A stretch of DNA of 64,000 nucleotides, from the NCBI RefSeq assembly GCF_014192335.1, contig NZ_JACHXU010000007.1, positions 164,422-228,421 on the forward strand, written 5' to 3'. A program made the position numbers and the translations under genes. A model generated the notes under the pieces. That model was not told the origin of the DNA, searched no databases, and saw only the letters and a list, made by a program, of their open reading frames with translations. The DNA is from Aporhodopirellula rubra. GTDB taxonomy: Bacteria > Planctomycetota > Planctomycetia > Pirellulales > Pirellulaceae. The stretch's first letter is position 1, and every line of letters begins with the position of its first letter. Shown here in pieces: positions 28,498 through 37,862 of this stretch.

Positions 28498-29943
28498 ATG
28501 CACATCAAGATCCCCCAATCGAGACGTGAGTTCCTTGCACACAGCGGTGCCGGCTTTGGCGCCGTCGCCTTGGCTGGGCTCATGTCCGGCGCGAACGCAG
28601 AGCCGATCCGTGCGAGCGACAGCGATCCCAAGGGACCGTCACTCAATCCGGTCGCCCCCAAACTCCCGCACCACAAACCGACCGCGAAACGCGTCATTTT
28701 CTTGTTCATGGAGGGAGGACCGAGCCATGTAGATCTGTTCGATCCGAAGCCCTTGCTCAACGAGTTAGCCGGCCAAGCGATCCCGGATAGCTTTGGTGAA
28801 GTGATCACGGCAATGGGTGAGATGAAGTCGCCTCTCCTTCCGAGCAAACGCAAGTGGAAACAACATGGCGAAGGAGGGTTGTGGATTTCCGACTGGCTGC
28901 CTCACACCGCCGAGTGTGCGGACGACCTCGCCGTGATTCGCTCGTGCGTTGCCAACGGAATCAATCATTCCGCAGGCGTTTGTCAAATGAACACGTGCTC
29001 GATCTTGAGCGGCCGGCCATCATTGGGCAGTTGGGTGACCTACGGACTCGGCAGTGAAAACGAAAACCTTCCCGCCTTCGTTGTCATGCAGGACAACAAC
29101 TCTCAAATCGTCAACGGCCCACGAAACTGGAGTGGCGGGTTCATGCCAGCGGCGTATCAGGGCACGCGGCTCAGCGAAGGGTCTCAGCCGATCCCCTACT
29201 TGAACACTCCCGAAGGCATCACCCAAACACGACAGTTGTCGAAACTGGATTTCCTGAACACGCTCAATCGCAACTATGCGGACTACCATCCTGAGCAGAC
29301 CGAACTAGAAGCCCGCATTGCGAGCTATGAGTTAGCGTTCCGCATGCAATCCGAAGCTCCCGACGCGATCGACCTCAGTGACGAAACGGCAGAGACGCTC
29401 GAACTGTACGGAATCAACGACAAAGAGACGAGCGGCTACGGGCGTCTCTGTTTGCTCGGTCGACGCCTAGCCGAGCGTGATGTTCGGTTCATCCAGTTGT
29501 ACAGCGGCGCGGGGTCAAAGTGGGATTCACACAGCAACATCGAAGGCAACCACTCGGCGCTGTGCCGCGGCGTTGACAAACCCATTGCGGGGCTCCTCAA
29601 AGATCTCAAACGTCGGGGCATGCTGGACGACACACTCGTCGTCTGGGGCGGCGAATTCGGACGGACACCGATGAGTGAAAAGGGCAGCGGCCGCGACCAC
29701 AATCCGAGCGGTTTTACGATGTGGATGGCGGGCGGCGGCGTCAAAGGCGGTCAAGCGATTGGGCAGACCGACGAACTCGGGCTGCACGCAACGGTCGACC
29801 GCCAACACGTCCAAGATCTACACACGAGCATCCTGCATCTGCTCGGACTCGGCAACATGGAACTGACCTACATTCACAAGGGTCGCCCCGAACGCCCCAC
29901 GATCAATGAAGGAACTTTCTGCAAACAACTGGTAACGGGATAG
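28498..29943 (+). CDS. DUF1501 protein, Tat-exported, copy 1
   Basis: 481 residues from the ATG at 28498; the frame runs back to a TTG at 28447, but only the ATG gives the twin-arginine signal SRREFLAHSGAGFGAVALAG near the N-terminus. DUF1501 features follow: KRVIFLFMEGGPSHVDLFDPKP, the NTCSILSGRPSLGSWVTYGLG block, WGGEFGRTPMSEKG and GRDHNP. DUF1501 proteins resemble the sulfatase/alkaline phosphatase fold, but the substrate is unknown. Tat export suggests folding with a cofactor or metal in the cytoplasm. It is 152 bp after the DUF1549/DUF1553 gene and 2 bp before the second one. Confidence 0.92.
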   Translation: MHIKIPQSRREFLAHSGAGFGAVALAGLMSGANAEPIRASDSDPKGPSLNPVAPKLPHHKPTAKRVIFLFMEGGPSHVDLFDPKPLLNELAGQAIPDSFGEVITAMGEMKSPLLPSKRKWKQHGEGGLWISDWLPHTAECADDLAVIRSCVANGINHSAGVCQMNTCSILSGRPSLGSWVTYGLGSENENLPAFVVMQDNNSQIVNGPRNWSGGFMPAAYQGTRLSEGSQPIPYLNTPEGITQTRQLSKLDFLNTLNRNYADYHPEQTELEARIASYELAFRMQSEAPDAIDLSDETAETLELYGINDKETSGYGRLCLLGRRLAERDVRFIQLYSGAGSKWDSHSNIEGNHSALCRGVDKPIAGLLKDLKRRGMLDDTLVVWGGEFGRTPMSEKGSGRDHNPSGFTMWMAGGGVKGGQAIGQTDELGLHATVDRQHVQDLHTSILHLLGLGNMELTYIHKGRPERPTINEGTFCKQLVTG

Positions 29944-29945
29944 CC

Positions 29946-32900
29946 ATGAATACTCGATTCTTTTTCGCGGCGATCACGCTAACAATCGCTGGCATGACAT
30001 CAGCCCATGCGACCGACGAGAGTGTCGCGGCGAGATGGACGTTCGATAGCGAGGGCGCCGCACCACTGGACCTCAACGGCGAAGTCGAGCGTGACCAAGC
30101 GGGCCCGAGGCCTCCCGAGTATCCTGATTTCTCCGATGACAACACTGCGTTGAAGTTCAACGGTGGCGGTTACCTGGCCGTTCCTAAATATCTCAACGAC
30201 GACCGATTTCAGTTTCGAAACGGTGACGACATCACCATCGAAGCGTGGGTCAAAGTCGACACGGCCCGCGACGGGCAACAGATGTACGTGATCGGCAAAG
30301 GTCGAACCGGCTCGCCCCTCTATCCACCGGACAATCAGAACTGGGCACTTCGCACCGTCTCGCATGGTGGAACGGTGCGAGCGAGCTTTCTGTTTGCGAC
30401 GAAGCTCACATCCGATCAATCGCATTGGCACCGATGGACATCCGACGAAGGATTCGAGTGCGCGACAGGATGGCATCACATGGCGGTGACATACCGATTC
30501 GGGACGCCTGATTCGATTCGCGGCTGGATCGATGGGCAGCCCGCCAAAGGTCGTTGGGACATGGGCGGAACAACCGAGGAACCTCCTGTGGTGGACGCCG
30601 ACGCCGTCTGGATCGGATCATCACAAGGCGGTGCCCGTGCAAATAGCTTCGTCGGATACCTCGATAACGTTGCCGTGCACCGAGAGCGTTTAACTGACAA
30701 AACGATTGCGTCACGTTTCAATCGAGTCGGTGGCCCGCGAGTCGCGGCGGCAAAACCGGTCCCCAAACCGCTTCCCGAGATTGCACCGGAGCTGAACGAC
30801 GTTCCCGCGGGCAAGGTTCTGTTCTCGGTCGCCGAAGGTTTGCCGAGCAACGCTCGCTGGTTGCTCGAAGGCGAATCATGGCCACGCGAAACGGTACGCT
30901 GGACAGGTGATGCGTTTCTCTTGCCTCGTGTGCCTGTCCGCTACGACGAATGGGGCATTCGCGGACGCTGGAACTCGCCTTTGTTGGTCCGAGTCGCCAG
31001 TGACATTTCACTAAAACCGGGAAAGCATCGCGTGTTGGTGAGGGCGAGATCGTTGAGCCGGCTTTGGATCGACGGAAAGGTCGTCGCCCGAACGCGAAAG
31101 AACCCACATGGTGGAGGAAACCTGCAACCCATTATCCCCATTGCTGATCCGCCCGCACCGGGCAATCGTGTCGTGCGGTTTCCTCAACAAGAAGTATTCG
31201 GGGAATACGTTGTCGCGGGCGACCAAACGAAATCGCTTCGTGTGATTTATGAACTCGTCGTCGGCGGGAAAGGCTACCGCACAGAATCGGGAGAAGTTTG
31301 CGTTGCAATGCAGCACGAAAATAGCGACACCTTTGTGGTGCTCGGTCCTTCAATGTCACTTCCGCTGACCGATGATGCCGTTAACTCGGAATTAATAAAG
31401 ATTGAAGAATCGCTCACCAAACTAGACGATAAATCGCGTCGCACGGCCTCGTTATCGCAAAACGCATTTTGGAACCGTCGTCATGAAATCGCACGTGATG
31501 TGAGTCACCAACAAACTCGTGGGAAGCACACGTCGAGAGAGCATCCAATCGATCGAGCGATTGCCAATAAGATCAGCCTCGCGGTCTCTCAGTCGAATCA
31601 ACATGACGAAGCGACGACCACGCACTTCTACGAGCGTGTGTTACCGATCTTGCGTGACGAGTGCTTTCGTTGCCATGGCGAAAAGAGCAAGGGTGGGTTA
31701 CGCCTGAATTCTCACGACGCCGTACTCGCGAGTGGTGAGTCCGATCTTCCCGCGGTCGTGCCCGGCGATCCCGATAACAGCGAACTGATTGTGCAGATTC
31801 GCGATGGCAACATGCCACCCACCGACACGGGACTCTCGCCCGATCAAATCCAAACACTCGAACAGTGGGTAGCGTCAGGTGCGGTTTGGCCCGCGCAGCC
31901 GATCGATCCAAAAACAACCGAACTCGCGTCAATTGTGAGCGATGAGTCGTTCTTAAGGCGAGTCTATCTCGACACGATCGGAGTCCCGCCGAGCGAAGCT
32001 GAAGCCGCCGCATTCCTGGAAAATCCAGACCGCAACGAAAGCATCGACAAGTTGCTGGCCGATGACCGGTACGCTGATCACTGGGTCAGTTTGTGGATGG
32101 ACTTGTTAGCGGAAAACCCGACTCTGCTAAACGTTTCGCTCGGCAGCACGGGACCGTTTCGCTGGTTTCTCTATGAATCGTTGCGTGACAACAAACCGCT
32201 CGACCGGATGGTGACCGAACTGATCTTGATGCGTGGCGACGCCCATTACGGGGGCAGCGCCGGATTCGCCATCGCGGGAGAAAACGACGCACCGATGGCC
32301 GCCAAAGCCCACGTGTTGGCGGCGGCGTTCCTGGGCATCGATCTGCAATGCGCTCGCTGCCACGACTCGCCCTTTCACAACACAACCCAGGAAGATCTGT
32401 TTTCACTCGCAGCGATGCTGGGGCGAAAATCGATCACGCCACCGAAGACGAGTCGGGTGCCTGATGAGTTCTTTGAAAATCAAACGCGAGAGTCGTTGAT
32501 TAGCGTGACGCTGAAACTCGGCGAGTCGGTGAAAGCGAAGTGGCCATTTGCGGACTTCACCGGAGCGGAAGATTCACCACAACTCGATGAACTCATGCAG
32601 AATCCCAAGGACGCACGAGAGCGTTTGGCGGCTCTGTTTACCACGCCAAACAATGTTCGATTCCCACGGGTTGTTGTCAATCATCTTTGGAAACGTTTGA
32701 TGGGTGCCGGCTTCGTCGAACCCGCCCATGATTGGGAGGGAAAAACGCCGAGCCATCCTGAACTGCTCGATGAATTGGCCATCGAACTGGTAACGCACGA
32801 TTACGACTTGAAGCATGTCCTGAGATTGATCATGACGTCGCGTGCCTATCAACGCGAGGCGATGGGACAAAACGAATCCGCGACGCCGGAGCAGCGTTAC

Positions 32901-33641
32901 TTTGCCGCACCCGATCGACGACGACTGACGGCGGAGCAAGTTGTCGATTCACTGTTCCAGGCAACCGGTAGCAAAATGGATGTCGAAGAATTGACCTTCG
33001 TTCACGATGGAACGCAGGCGATGAATCGACGCGTCACACTCGGCAAACCGAAACGTGCGTGGATGTTCGCCGGACTTAACAACGAACGTGATCGCCCGAG
33101 TCTTTCGTTACCACGAGCGCAGGCCGTCGTCGATGTACTCGAAGCGTTCGGTTGGACGGGCACCCGTCAACAACCAATCATCGAGCGAGAGACGGATCCC
33201 AACGTGCTGCAGCCCGGTATTCTGGCGAACGGCAATCTGTCCAAATCGCTGACGCGAGCCGCCTACGAGAGCGAACTCGCCGAATTAGCGGTGCAGGCAA
33301 CGTCTGCCGAGCAGCTGGTTTCGTCGCTGTATCTGCGTTTTCTTTCACGCTACCCGAACTCTTCGGAACGTCAACTCTTTGTCGCCGCGCTGGACCATGG
33401 ATTTGTGGACCGGTTGGTGCCACCGGCGGACGTCACGCCACCGCCGAACGATCCGCTGCTGCCTCAGTCGACATGGACGAACCACTTGGTTCCCGAAGCG
33501 AACGAGATCCAACAGGAATGGGAACGTCGCGTGAGGCGCGGCCCGCATGAGGACCCTCGGCTTCGCCCCGAGTGGAGAGAGGTCTACGAAGACGTGGTGT
33601 GGAGTCTCGTCAACCACGCCGAGTTTGTTTGGATTCCTTAG
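29946..33641 (+). CDS. LamG-PSCyt1-DUF1549-DUF1553 protein
   Basis: 1,231 residues with a signal peptide (MNTRFFFAAITLTIAGMTSAHA). Domain order differs from the paralogue at 25136: the LamG/concanavalin-like domain is N-terminal (about 25-250, with ITIEAWVKVD and YLDNVAVHRERL). A beta-rich middle region (about 280-480) follows, then PSCyt1 (ECFRCHGEKSKGGLRL near 570), DUF1549 with CARCHDSPFHNT near 800, and DUF1553 with VVVNHLWKRLMGAGFVEPAHDW and PSHPELLDELA. It begins 2 bp after a DUF1501 gene, so translation is probably coupled. Likely a second exported module of the same system, with the sugar- or protein-binding LamG domain at the opposite end. Confidence 0.9.
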   Translation: MNTRFFFAAITLTIAGMTSAHATDESVAARWTFDSEGAAPLDLNGEVERDQAGPRPPEYPDFSDDNTALKFNGGGYLAVPKYLNDDRFQFRNGDDITIEAWVKVDTARDGQQMYVIGKGRTGSPLYPPDNQNWALRTVSHGGTVRASFLFATKLTSDQSHWHRWTSDEGFECATGWHHMAVTYRFGTPDSIRGWIDGQPAKGRWDMGGTTEEPPVVDADAVWIGSSQGGARANSFVGYLDNVAVHRERLTDKTIASRFNRVGGPRVAAAKPVPKPLPEIAPELNDVPAGKVLFSVAEGLPSNARWLLEGESWPRETVRWTGDAFLLPRVPVRYDEWGIRGRWNSPLLVRVASDISLKPGKHRVLVRARSLSRLWIDGKVVARTRKNPHGGGNLQPIIPIADPPAPGNRVVRFPQQEVFGEYVVAGDQTKSLRVIYELVVGGKGYRTESGEVCVAMQHENSDTFVVLGPSMSLPLTDDAVNSELIKIEESLTKLDDKSRRTASLSQNAFWNRRHEIARDVSHQQTRGKHTSREHPIDRAIANKISLAVSQSNQHDEATTTHFYERVLPILRDECFRCHGEKSKGGLRLNSHDAVLASGESDLPAVVPGDPDNSELIVQIRDGNMPPTDTGLSPDQIQTLEQWVASGAVWPAQPIDPKTTELASIVSDESFLRRVYLDTIGVPPSEAEAAAFLENPDRNESIDKLLADDRYADHWVSLWMDLLAENPTLLNVSLGSTGPFRWFLYESLRDNKPLDRMVTELILMRGDAHYGGSAGFAIAGENDAPMAAKAHVLAAAFLGIDLQCARCHDSPFHNTTQEDLFSLAAMLGRKSITPPKTSRVPDEFFENQTRESLISVTLKLGESVKAKWPFADFTGAEDSPQLDELMQNPKDARERLAALFTTPNNVRFPRVVVNHLWKRLMGAGFVEPAHDWEGKTPSHPELLDELAIELVTHDYDLKHVLRLIMTSRAYQREAMGQNESATPEQRYFAAPDRRRLTAEQVVDSLFQATGSKMDVEELTFVHDGTQAMNRRVTLGKPKRAWMFAGLNNERDRPSLSLPRAQAVVDVLEAFGWTGTRQQPIIERETDPNVLQPGILANGNLSKSLTRAAYESELAELAVQATSAEQLVSSLYLRFLSRYPNSSERQLFVAALDHGFVDRLVPPADVTPPPNDPLLPQSTWTNHLVPEANEIQQEWERRVRRGPHEDPRLRPEWREVYEDVVWSLVNHAEFVWIP

Positions 33642-33731
33642 AAATCCGGTCCGTGAAGTCCAACGCCGAAGGTTTGCCCCGAAGGAACGCCGTCACGCTT
33701 CGTTATTCCATTCCGTGAAAGGTTTTATGCA

Positions 33732-35006
33732 ATGAATATCAACCGCCGCCAGGCTCTTGCGATTGCAGCATCAGGTGCTTTGTTACCTCGTCTCGTGTCT
33801 GCTGAATCCACACCAACCCCCGTTGCCGGCAAGGCCGAACACGTGATCTCCATTTGGCTCGGTGGCGGCATGGGCCAGATCGACACGTTCGATCCGAAGC
33901 GTAAAGGTGATCCCAAAGCGAAGAAGGCAGGCTCCTACTACGATCCGATTGAGACAAGCGTCGACGGTGTCCAACTTTGTGAACACCTACCCAAGATGGC
34001 CAATTTGATGGAACGGGTCACGGCCGTTCGGAGCGTGCATCATGAAGTCATCGACGAGCACGCTGCGGCGACCAATCGGATGCACACAGGTCGAGACATC
34101 AGTGGCACGGTAACGTACCCGTCGCTCGGTTCGATCGTGACTCATGAACGCGGCGCTGTTCACGACGGTGCACCGCCTTATGTCTTGATTGGATACCCCA
34201 ACGTGACACGCGGCCCAGGTTTCCTTGGCGCCAAAGATAGCTATTTGTATCTGACCGACACCGGCCAGGGTCCAGCCGGGCTTTCGCGTCCCGATGGCAT
34301 CACGCCGGATCGTCAGGCTCGACGCGAAAGTTTTTTGACGGCGCTCAAACAAAGCGGCAAGGCCGTCGCCGATCAAAAGATGAGCGACTATGACGAGGCG
34401 ATCGAACAAAGCTTAAAACTCAGCGGTCCTGAATTCGGCGGCGTCTTCCAACTCGATTCAGAACCCGATCGTCTGCGCAATCAATATGGAGGCGAGTTTG
34501 GGCAACGTTGCTTATTGAGTCGTCGTTTGGTGCAGCGTGGTGTACGGTTCATCGAAGTCTCCCATAATTTGAATTTCCTCAATGGTGCCGGATGGGACGT
34601 CCACAACGCCGGGATTCTCAATCAGCACAAGTTGATTCGCGAACTCGACAACGCCGTTTCTGCTCTGATCACGGACCTGCAAAACAATCGCCTTCTCGAC
34701 AAGACCCTGATTGTGATTACGACCGAGTTTGGACGACCGCCGGAATTTGACAGTGGCGGAGGCCGAGGACATCACGGCAGAGCGTTCTCGTGCGTGCTCG
34801 CCGGTGGTGGGCTGAATCATTGCGGCGCCTATGGCGTGACGGACGAACTATCGAAAACGATCCTCCAAAACCCCGTCAGCATCCCCGATTTCTTCGCGAC
34901 CATCTGCGCCGTCCTGAACATCGACCCGGCCAAGAATCTCTACGACGGCGACCGCCCCGTCCCCATCACCGACCGCGGCCGCCCCATCCAAACACTCTTC
35001 AGCTAG
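33732..35006 (+). CDS. DUF1501 protein, copy 2
   Basis: 424 residues starting [24 protein letters not shown], a twin-arginine-like signal with a short hydrophobic core. The body shows the DUF1501 pattern: [66 protein letters not shown] and [17 protein letters not shown]. It is the last gene of the operon that starts with the ECF sigma factor, 90 bp after the second DUF1549/DUF1553 gene. It is clearly diverged from copy 1 (28498) and shorter, so the pair is not a recent duplication. Confidence 0.92.
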   Translation: MNINRRQALAIAASGALLPRLVSAESTPTPVAGKAEHVISIWLGGGMGQIDTFDPKRKGDPKAKKAGSYYDPIETSVDGVQLCEHLPKMANLMERVTAVRSVHHEVIDEHAAATNRMHTGRDISGTVTYPSLGSIVTHERGAVHDGAPPYVLIGYPNVTRGPGFLGAKDSYLYLTDTGQGPAGLSRPDGITPDRQARRESFLTALKQSGKAVADQKMSDYDEAIEQSLKLSGPEFGGVFQLDSEPDRLRNQYGGEFGQRCLLSRRLVQRGVRFIEVSHNLNFLNGAGWDVHNAGILNQHKLIRELDNAVSALITDLQNNRLLDKTLIVITTEFGRPPEFDSGGGRGHHGRAFSCVLAGGGLNHCGAYGVTDELSKTILQNPVSIPDFFATICAVLNIDPAKNLYDGDRPVPITDRGRPIQTLFS

Positions 35007-35085
35007 CCCAAACGGCGTCATTGGCAGGCGTGTTTTTCCAAACACAACTCAAACGCAATGTTTCAAATCAATGGGCGGTCAATTC

Positions 35086-35173
35086 GTAGGCCGGACCGAG
35101 CGAAGCGATGTTCCGGCACAACATGTCTCACGATTGCCGGAGCGACGTCGCGGGGCTCTTTGATCCGGCCTAC
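35086..35173. repeat. REP-like double-hairpin intergenic element
   Basis: Outer arms GTAGGCCGGA (35086-35095) and TCCGGCCTAC (35164-35173) are exact reverse complements; inner arms TCCGGCA (35112-35118) and TGCCGGA (35135-35141) are also exact. The GAGCGAAGCGATG and GAGCGACGTCG stretches inside are a degenerate repeat of each other. It lies between the end of the DUF1501 operon and ssrA and could also stop or stabilise transcripts from either side. Confidence 0.7.
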
Positions 35174-35199
35174 TTCGCGGCCGTTGGGAGGATGGGCAC

Positions 35200-35236
35200 A
35201 AAAAAAGCCAGCCCGTGATTTCTCACAGGCTGGCTT
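35200..35236 (-). terminator. Rho-independent terminator of ssrA
   Basis: Read on the minus strand, AGCCAGCC pairs with GGCTGGCT across a loop of about 13 bases and is followed directly by TTTTTTT. It lies a few bases beyond the tmRNA 3' end. Confidence 0.88.
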
Positions 35237-35239
35237 GAG

Positions 35240-35616
35240 TGGAGGCGGGGAGGATTGAACTCCCGTCCCGCGATACATCCACGACACCGTCTACATGTGT
35301 AGTCAAGCTATTTGTAGGAACTCGAAGTCCCCTTTTCGCTTCACGAGGCGCTACCTGACAGGCTCCCCGATCGGCTAACTCGAATCTTTTTTAATCCACC
35401 GCGTCCCGAGTAGGACGATGGACGATCCAGAATTGTGACGGACATTCAGGCGACTCTGGCGATCCCCATCAGTCCGCGCTACCTGTTCTTAGGCGGCGAG
35501 TGCAAAGTTTTCTTCTGCAACTAAAAATTTTTGATCAGATTTTTACGTGGCCTTCTGATCAACCACGACACGCAGGTATTCGCTTCTTGTCATCCGGTCG
35601 ATTCCAAGTCGCCCCC
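35240..35616 (-). ncRNA. ssrA: Transfer-messenger RNA (tmRNA)
   Basis: 377 nt on the minus strand. The 5' end GGGGGCG (35616-35610) pairs with the 3' CGCCTCC (35247-35241) in a 7-bp acceptor stem with one G-U, followed by discriminator A; CCA is not encoded. The T-arm GGGAG-TTCAATC-CTCCC is intact. The tag frame runs 35518 to 35489: GCA resume codon, peptide AEENFALAA, stop TAA. tmRNA rescues stalled ribosomes with SmpB and marks products for proteolysis. It is one-piece, not permuted. Confidence 0.95.
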
Positions 35617-35748
35617 GTTGCTTGGGAGAACCCGAACGGCGTTAATTCGCCGCTCAGATCCTGTTCTTATCTTATCAGACGCAGGTGGCGAAGGAAAGGT
35701 TCACCCTTTCGCGGACAGAGCGGATTAACGGCCTGATTTGCTCGGCAG

Positions 35749-37653
35749 TTAGCGAGAAACGCCGGCGGCGATTGCCCCGCCGTGGGCGAGTTGCCAATAA
35801 ACCTGGGATTGGTAATCTCGCGAAACCAGTGAACTGCGTTTGTACGCGGGTAGTCGCGACAATAACATCTCGTACAGATCCCGCAAAATCGCTTCGCTGT
35901 CTCCGTAGTAGCTGTGCCCGAGCAGACTCAGATCGATGCCCGAGACGTCGATCGTGTCGACCCCCGGCACCACCACGAGAAATTCACCTGTCTCGCCTGC
36001 TCGCGGGTATCCGTGGACGGCCTTGGATGCGACGAGAGCCTGATCGTCCGACGAGGCGTATAGCGTCACTTGCTCGGCGACCTGCGTAAGGGCACCGGCG
36101 AGATCTTTGCGGAACAAGTCGGCATCAACGTCAGGTGCGGCGAGTACGACCCGATCGAAAATAGGCTCGGCGTCCTGTCGCGTGAGCGCCATTTGTTGCA
36201 TTGCGGCGGTCATGGCCCGGTTGCCCATGCTATGCGCGACGACGTGAATCGACTTCGCCCCGCTAGTGTCGACCAATTCGTTTAAGAATTCCTTGAGGTG
36301 CCCGACCGTCCACGCGGCATTATTTTCATCAACGGGGTATCCCATCAACGTGCCTTGGCTCGGCCAACTGTAACAAATCGGAACGCCCTGGAATGGCAGG
36401 TCGACGGCGATTTGGGCCGTTCTCAAAACCGCCGATTCGAAGCCGACGTTGTAACCGTGAATGAACACCAATAGGTCGGGCTGTGAGGCCGATTGGATTT
36501 CGGCATGGAGACGTTGCGAAAACGCGTCGCCCGCGAGTTCTTCGACACTGGTCAAAACAATGTGCTTGGATTGATCCTCGGAGACTTCAAATTTGAGAAG
36601 ACTCGGTCGCTCCACCGTTCCGGGTGTATGCGTTTTGGGAACTGTGACACGGCACACGCCACGGACCAACGTTCCACGATCACCGGTATACGTGACGCCA
36701 TGTTTTTCAATCGTAGCGGCGCCGGAGAAAAACACACATGCAGCGGCGATCGAAAACGCAAGCGTGAGCCCACCGGAGAGTTTGGCCGTCGTCGTGCGAC
36801 GCAGCAGCCAGGCGAGCATCGCGAGAACTGCGGTGGCCGCGACGCCCATTCCGAGCAGACTGACGAGTTGCCGCTGCCCGGTTAACTGATAGGCGGACAA
36901 CGGGTGAGTGTCCTGTTTTCGGTCAGTCGCGTAGAGCACATCGACGGATTGAAATGGCGACTCGGAGTCTTCCGCACCGCTGTCCGCCGGTAGCGAATCA
37001 GACGTCAGTGGAGCGTCCGGTTGATCCAGATCGATTTGTTCGAGAGCAAGATTCTCGACGGCCGTGCTCGCAGCCGCTTTTTCGTCCGCAATGCTTTCAT
37101 CTGCGGTATTTTCGTCTGCGGTGCCTTGATCGAAGGACATCGCCTCTTCGGACGACATCTCAACCATCCCGCTCGCAGGCGTCGAATTGCCCGAGAATGA
37201 CGATCCGGATGCTCCCTTGTCTGAGAACTTCCACGACGGTGCCTTCGAACTCTTACTCGGTGTGGGTGAATAGGGGCCGCGAGATCGAGAGTAGCTCTCC
37301 TGAACAGCAGATTTTGTCGCGTTTTGGCTCCAAATCGAAGCCGACGAGCCCGATGCGCGCGGCCGACGAGCAGGAGGAGCCGCTTGACCAACAGGTGGCA
37401 TCGCGGGCGTTGGTGATGTTCCGGTAATCGGCGATGGCTCGACCTCGGCCACCAAAGGTTCCACCGACTGGCTCGCCGGACCCGTCATCGGCGCCGCATT
37501 GGGGAGTTGGTGAGGTGTCGAAAACTCTTCGGGAAGCTCGATCTCCTGCACCGGCGAGGAATTTTCCGCCATTTGATCGGGAGCGCGAGAACATCCCGCC
37601 ACCACGATGATCACGATTCCAGCTAGCCACGTGTGATTGTTTCGCCAGTTCAT
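35749..37653 (-). CDS. DUF900-type alpha/beta hydrolase, lipoprotein with inserted membrane hairpin
   Basis: 634 residues from MNWRNNHTW; a start 6 codons upstream is possible. The N-terminus is a lipoprotein signal (LAGIVIIVVAGC), followed by about 200 residues of Pro/Ser/Ala-rich linker. The DUF900 esterase/lipase-like domain begins at VDVLYATDRKQ (about 237) and resumes at GVTYTGDRGTLVRGVCRVTVP. It carries LLVFIHGYNVGFESA, YSWPSQG, and the nucleophile elbow VVAHSMGNRA (serine near 475). Two hydrophobic segments (about 264-284 and 294-314) interrupt the domain. Probable envelope-anchored serine hydrolase; substrate unknown. The lipid anchor plus two membrane spans make its topology unclear. 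Confidence 0.85.
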   Translation of the reverse strand: MNWRNNHTWLAGIVIIVVAGCSRAPDQMAENSSPVQEIELPEEFSTPHQLPNAAPMTGPASQSVEPLVAEVEPSPITGTSPTPAMPPVGQAAPPARRPRASGSSASIWSQNATKSAVQESYSRSRGPYSPTPSKSSKAPSWKFSDKGASGSSFSGNSTPASGMVEMSSEEAMSFDQGTADENTADESIADEKAAASTAVENLALEQIDLDQPDAPLTSDSLPADSGAEDSESPFQSVDVLYATDRKQDTHPLSAYQLTGQRQLVSLLGMGVAATAVLAMLAWLLRRTTTAKLSGGLTLAFSIAAACVFFSGAATIEKHGVTYTGDRGTLVRGVCRVTVPKTHTPGTVERPSLLKFEVSEDQSKHIVLTSVEELAGDAFSQRLHAEIQSASQPDLLVFIHGYNVGFESAVLRTAQIAVDLPFQGVPICYSWPSQGTLMGYPVDENNAAWTVGHLKEFLNELVDTSGAKSIHVVAHSMGNRAMTAAMQQMALTRQDAEPIFDRVVLAAPDVDADLFRKDLAGALTQVAEQVTLYASSDDQALVASKAVHGYPRAGETGEFLVVVPGVDTIDVSGIDLSLLGHSYYGDSEAILRDLYEMLLSRLPAYKRSSLVSRDYQSQVYWQLAHGGAIAAGVSR

Positions 37654-37862
37654 CGCTTGCTCTCTACCCATCGGAATGATTGCACTTCTCGTGTCGTCAC
37701 AATGGCGACGGCCCCGTTTTTAGGCTATCGGGGGGATCGACGTAAATGTCGATCTGGGAGATGCGATCGCAACCGATGCCCTGATTAGCGAAGAATCAGG
37801 GCGTGCGATGTGGTAACCGGGACCCTGGATTCCCGACGCGTTCCATTGCCGAATCGAAACCG

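Noticed and set aside
37779-37801. CCCTGATT/AATCAGGG hairpin downstream of the response-regulator gene
   Set aside because: No T-run on either strand and over 60 bp beyond the stop; not called as a terminator.
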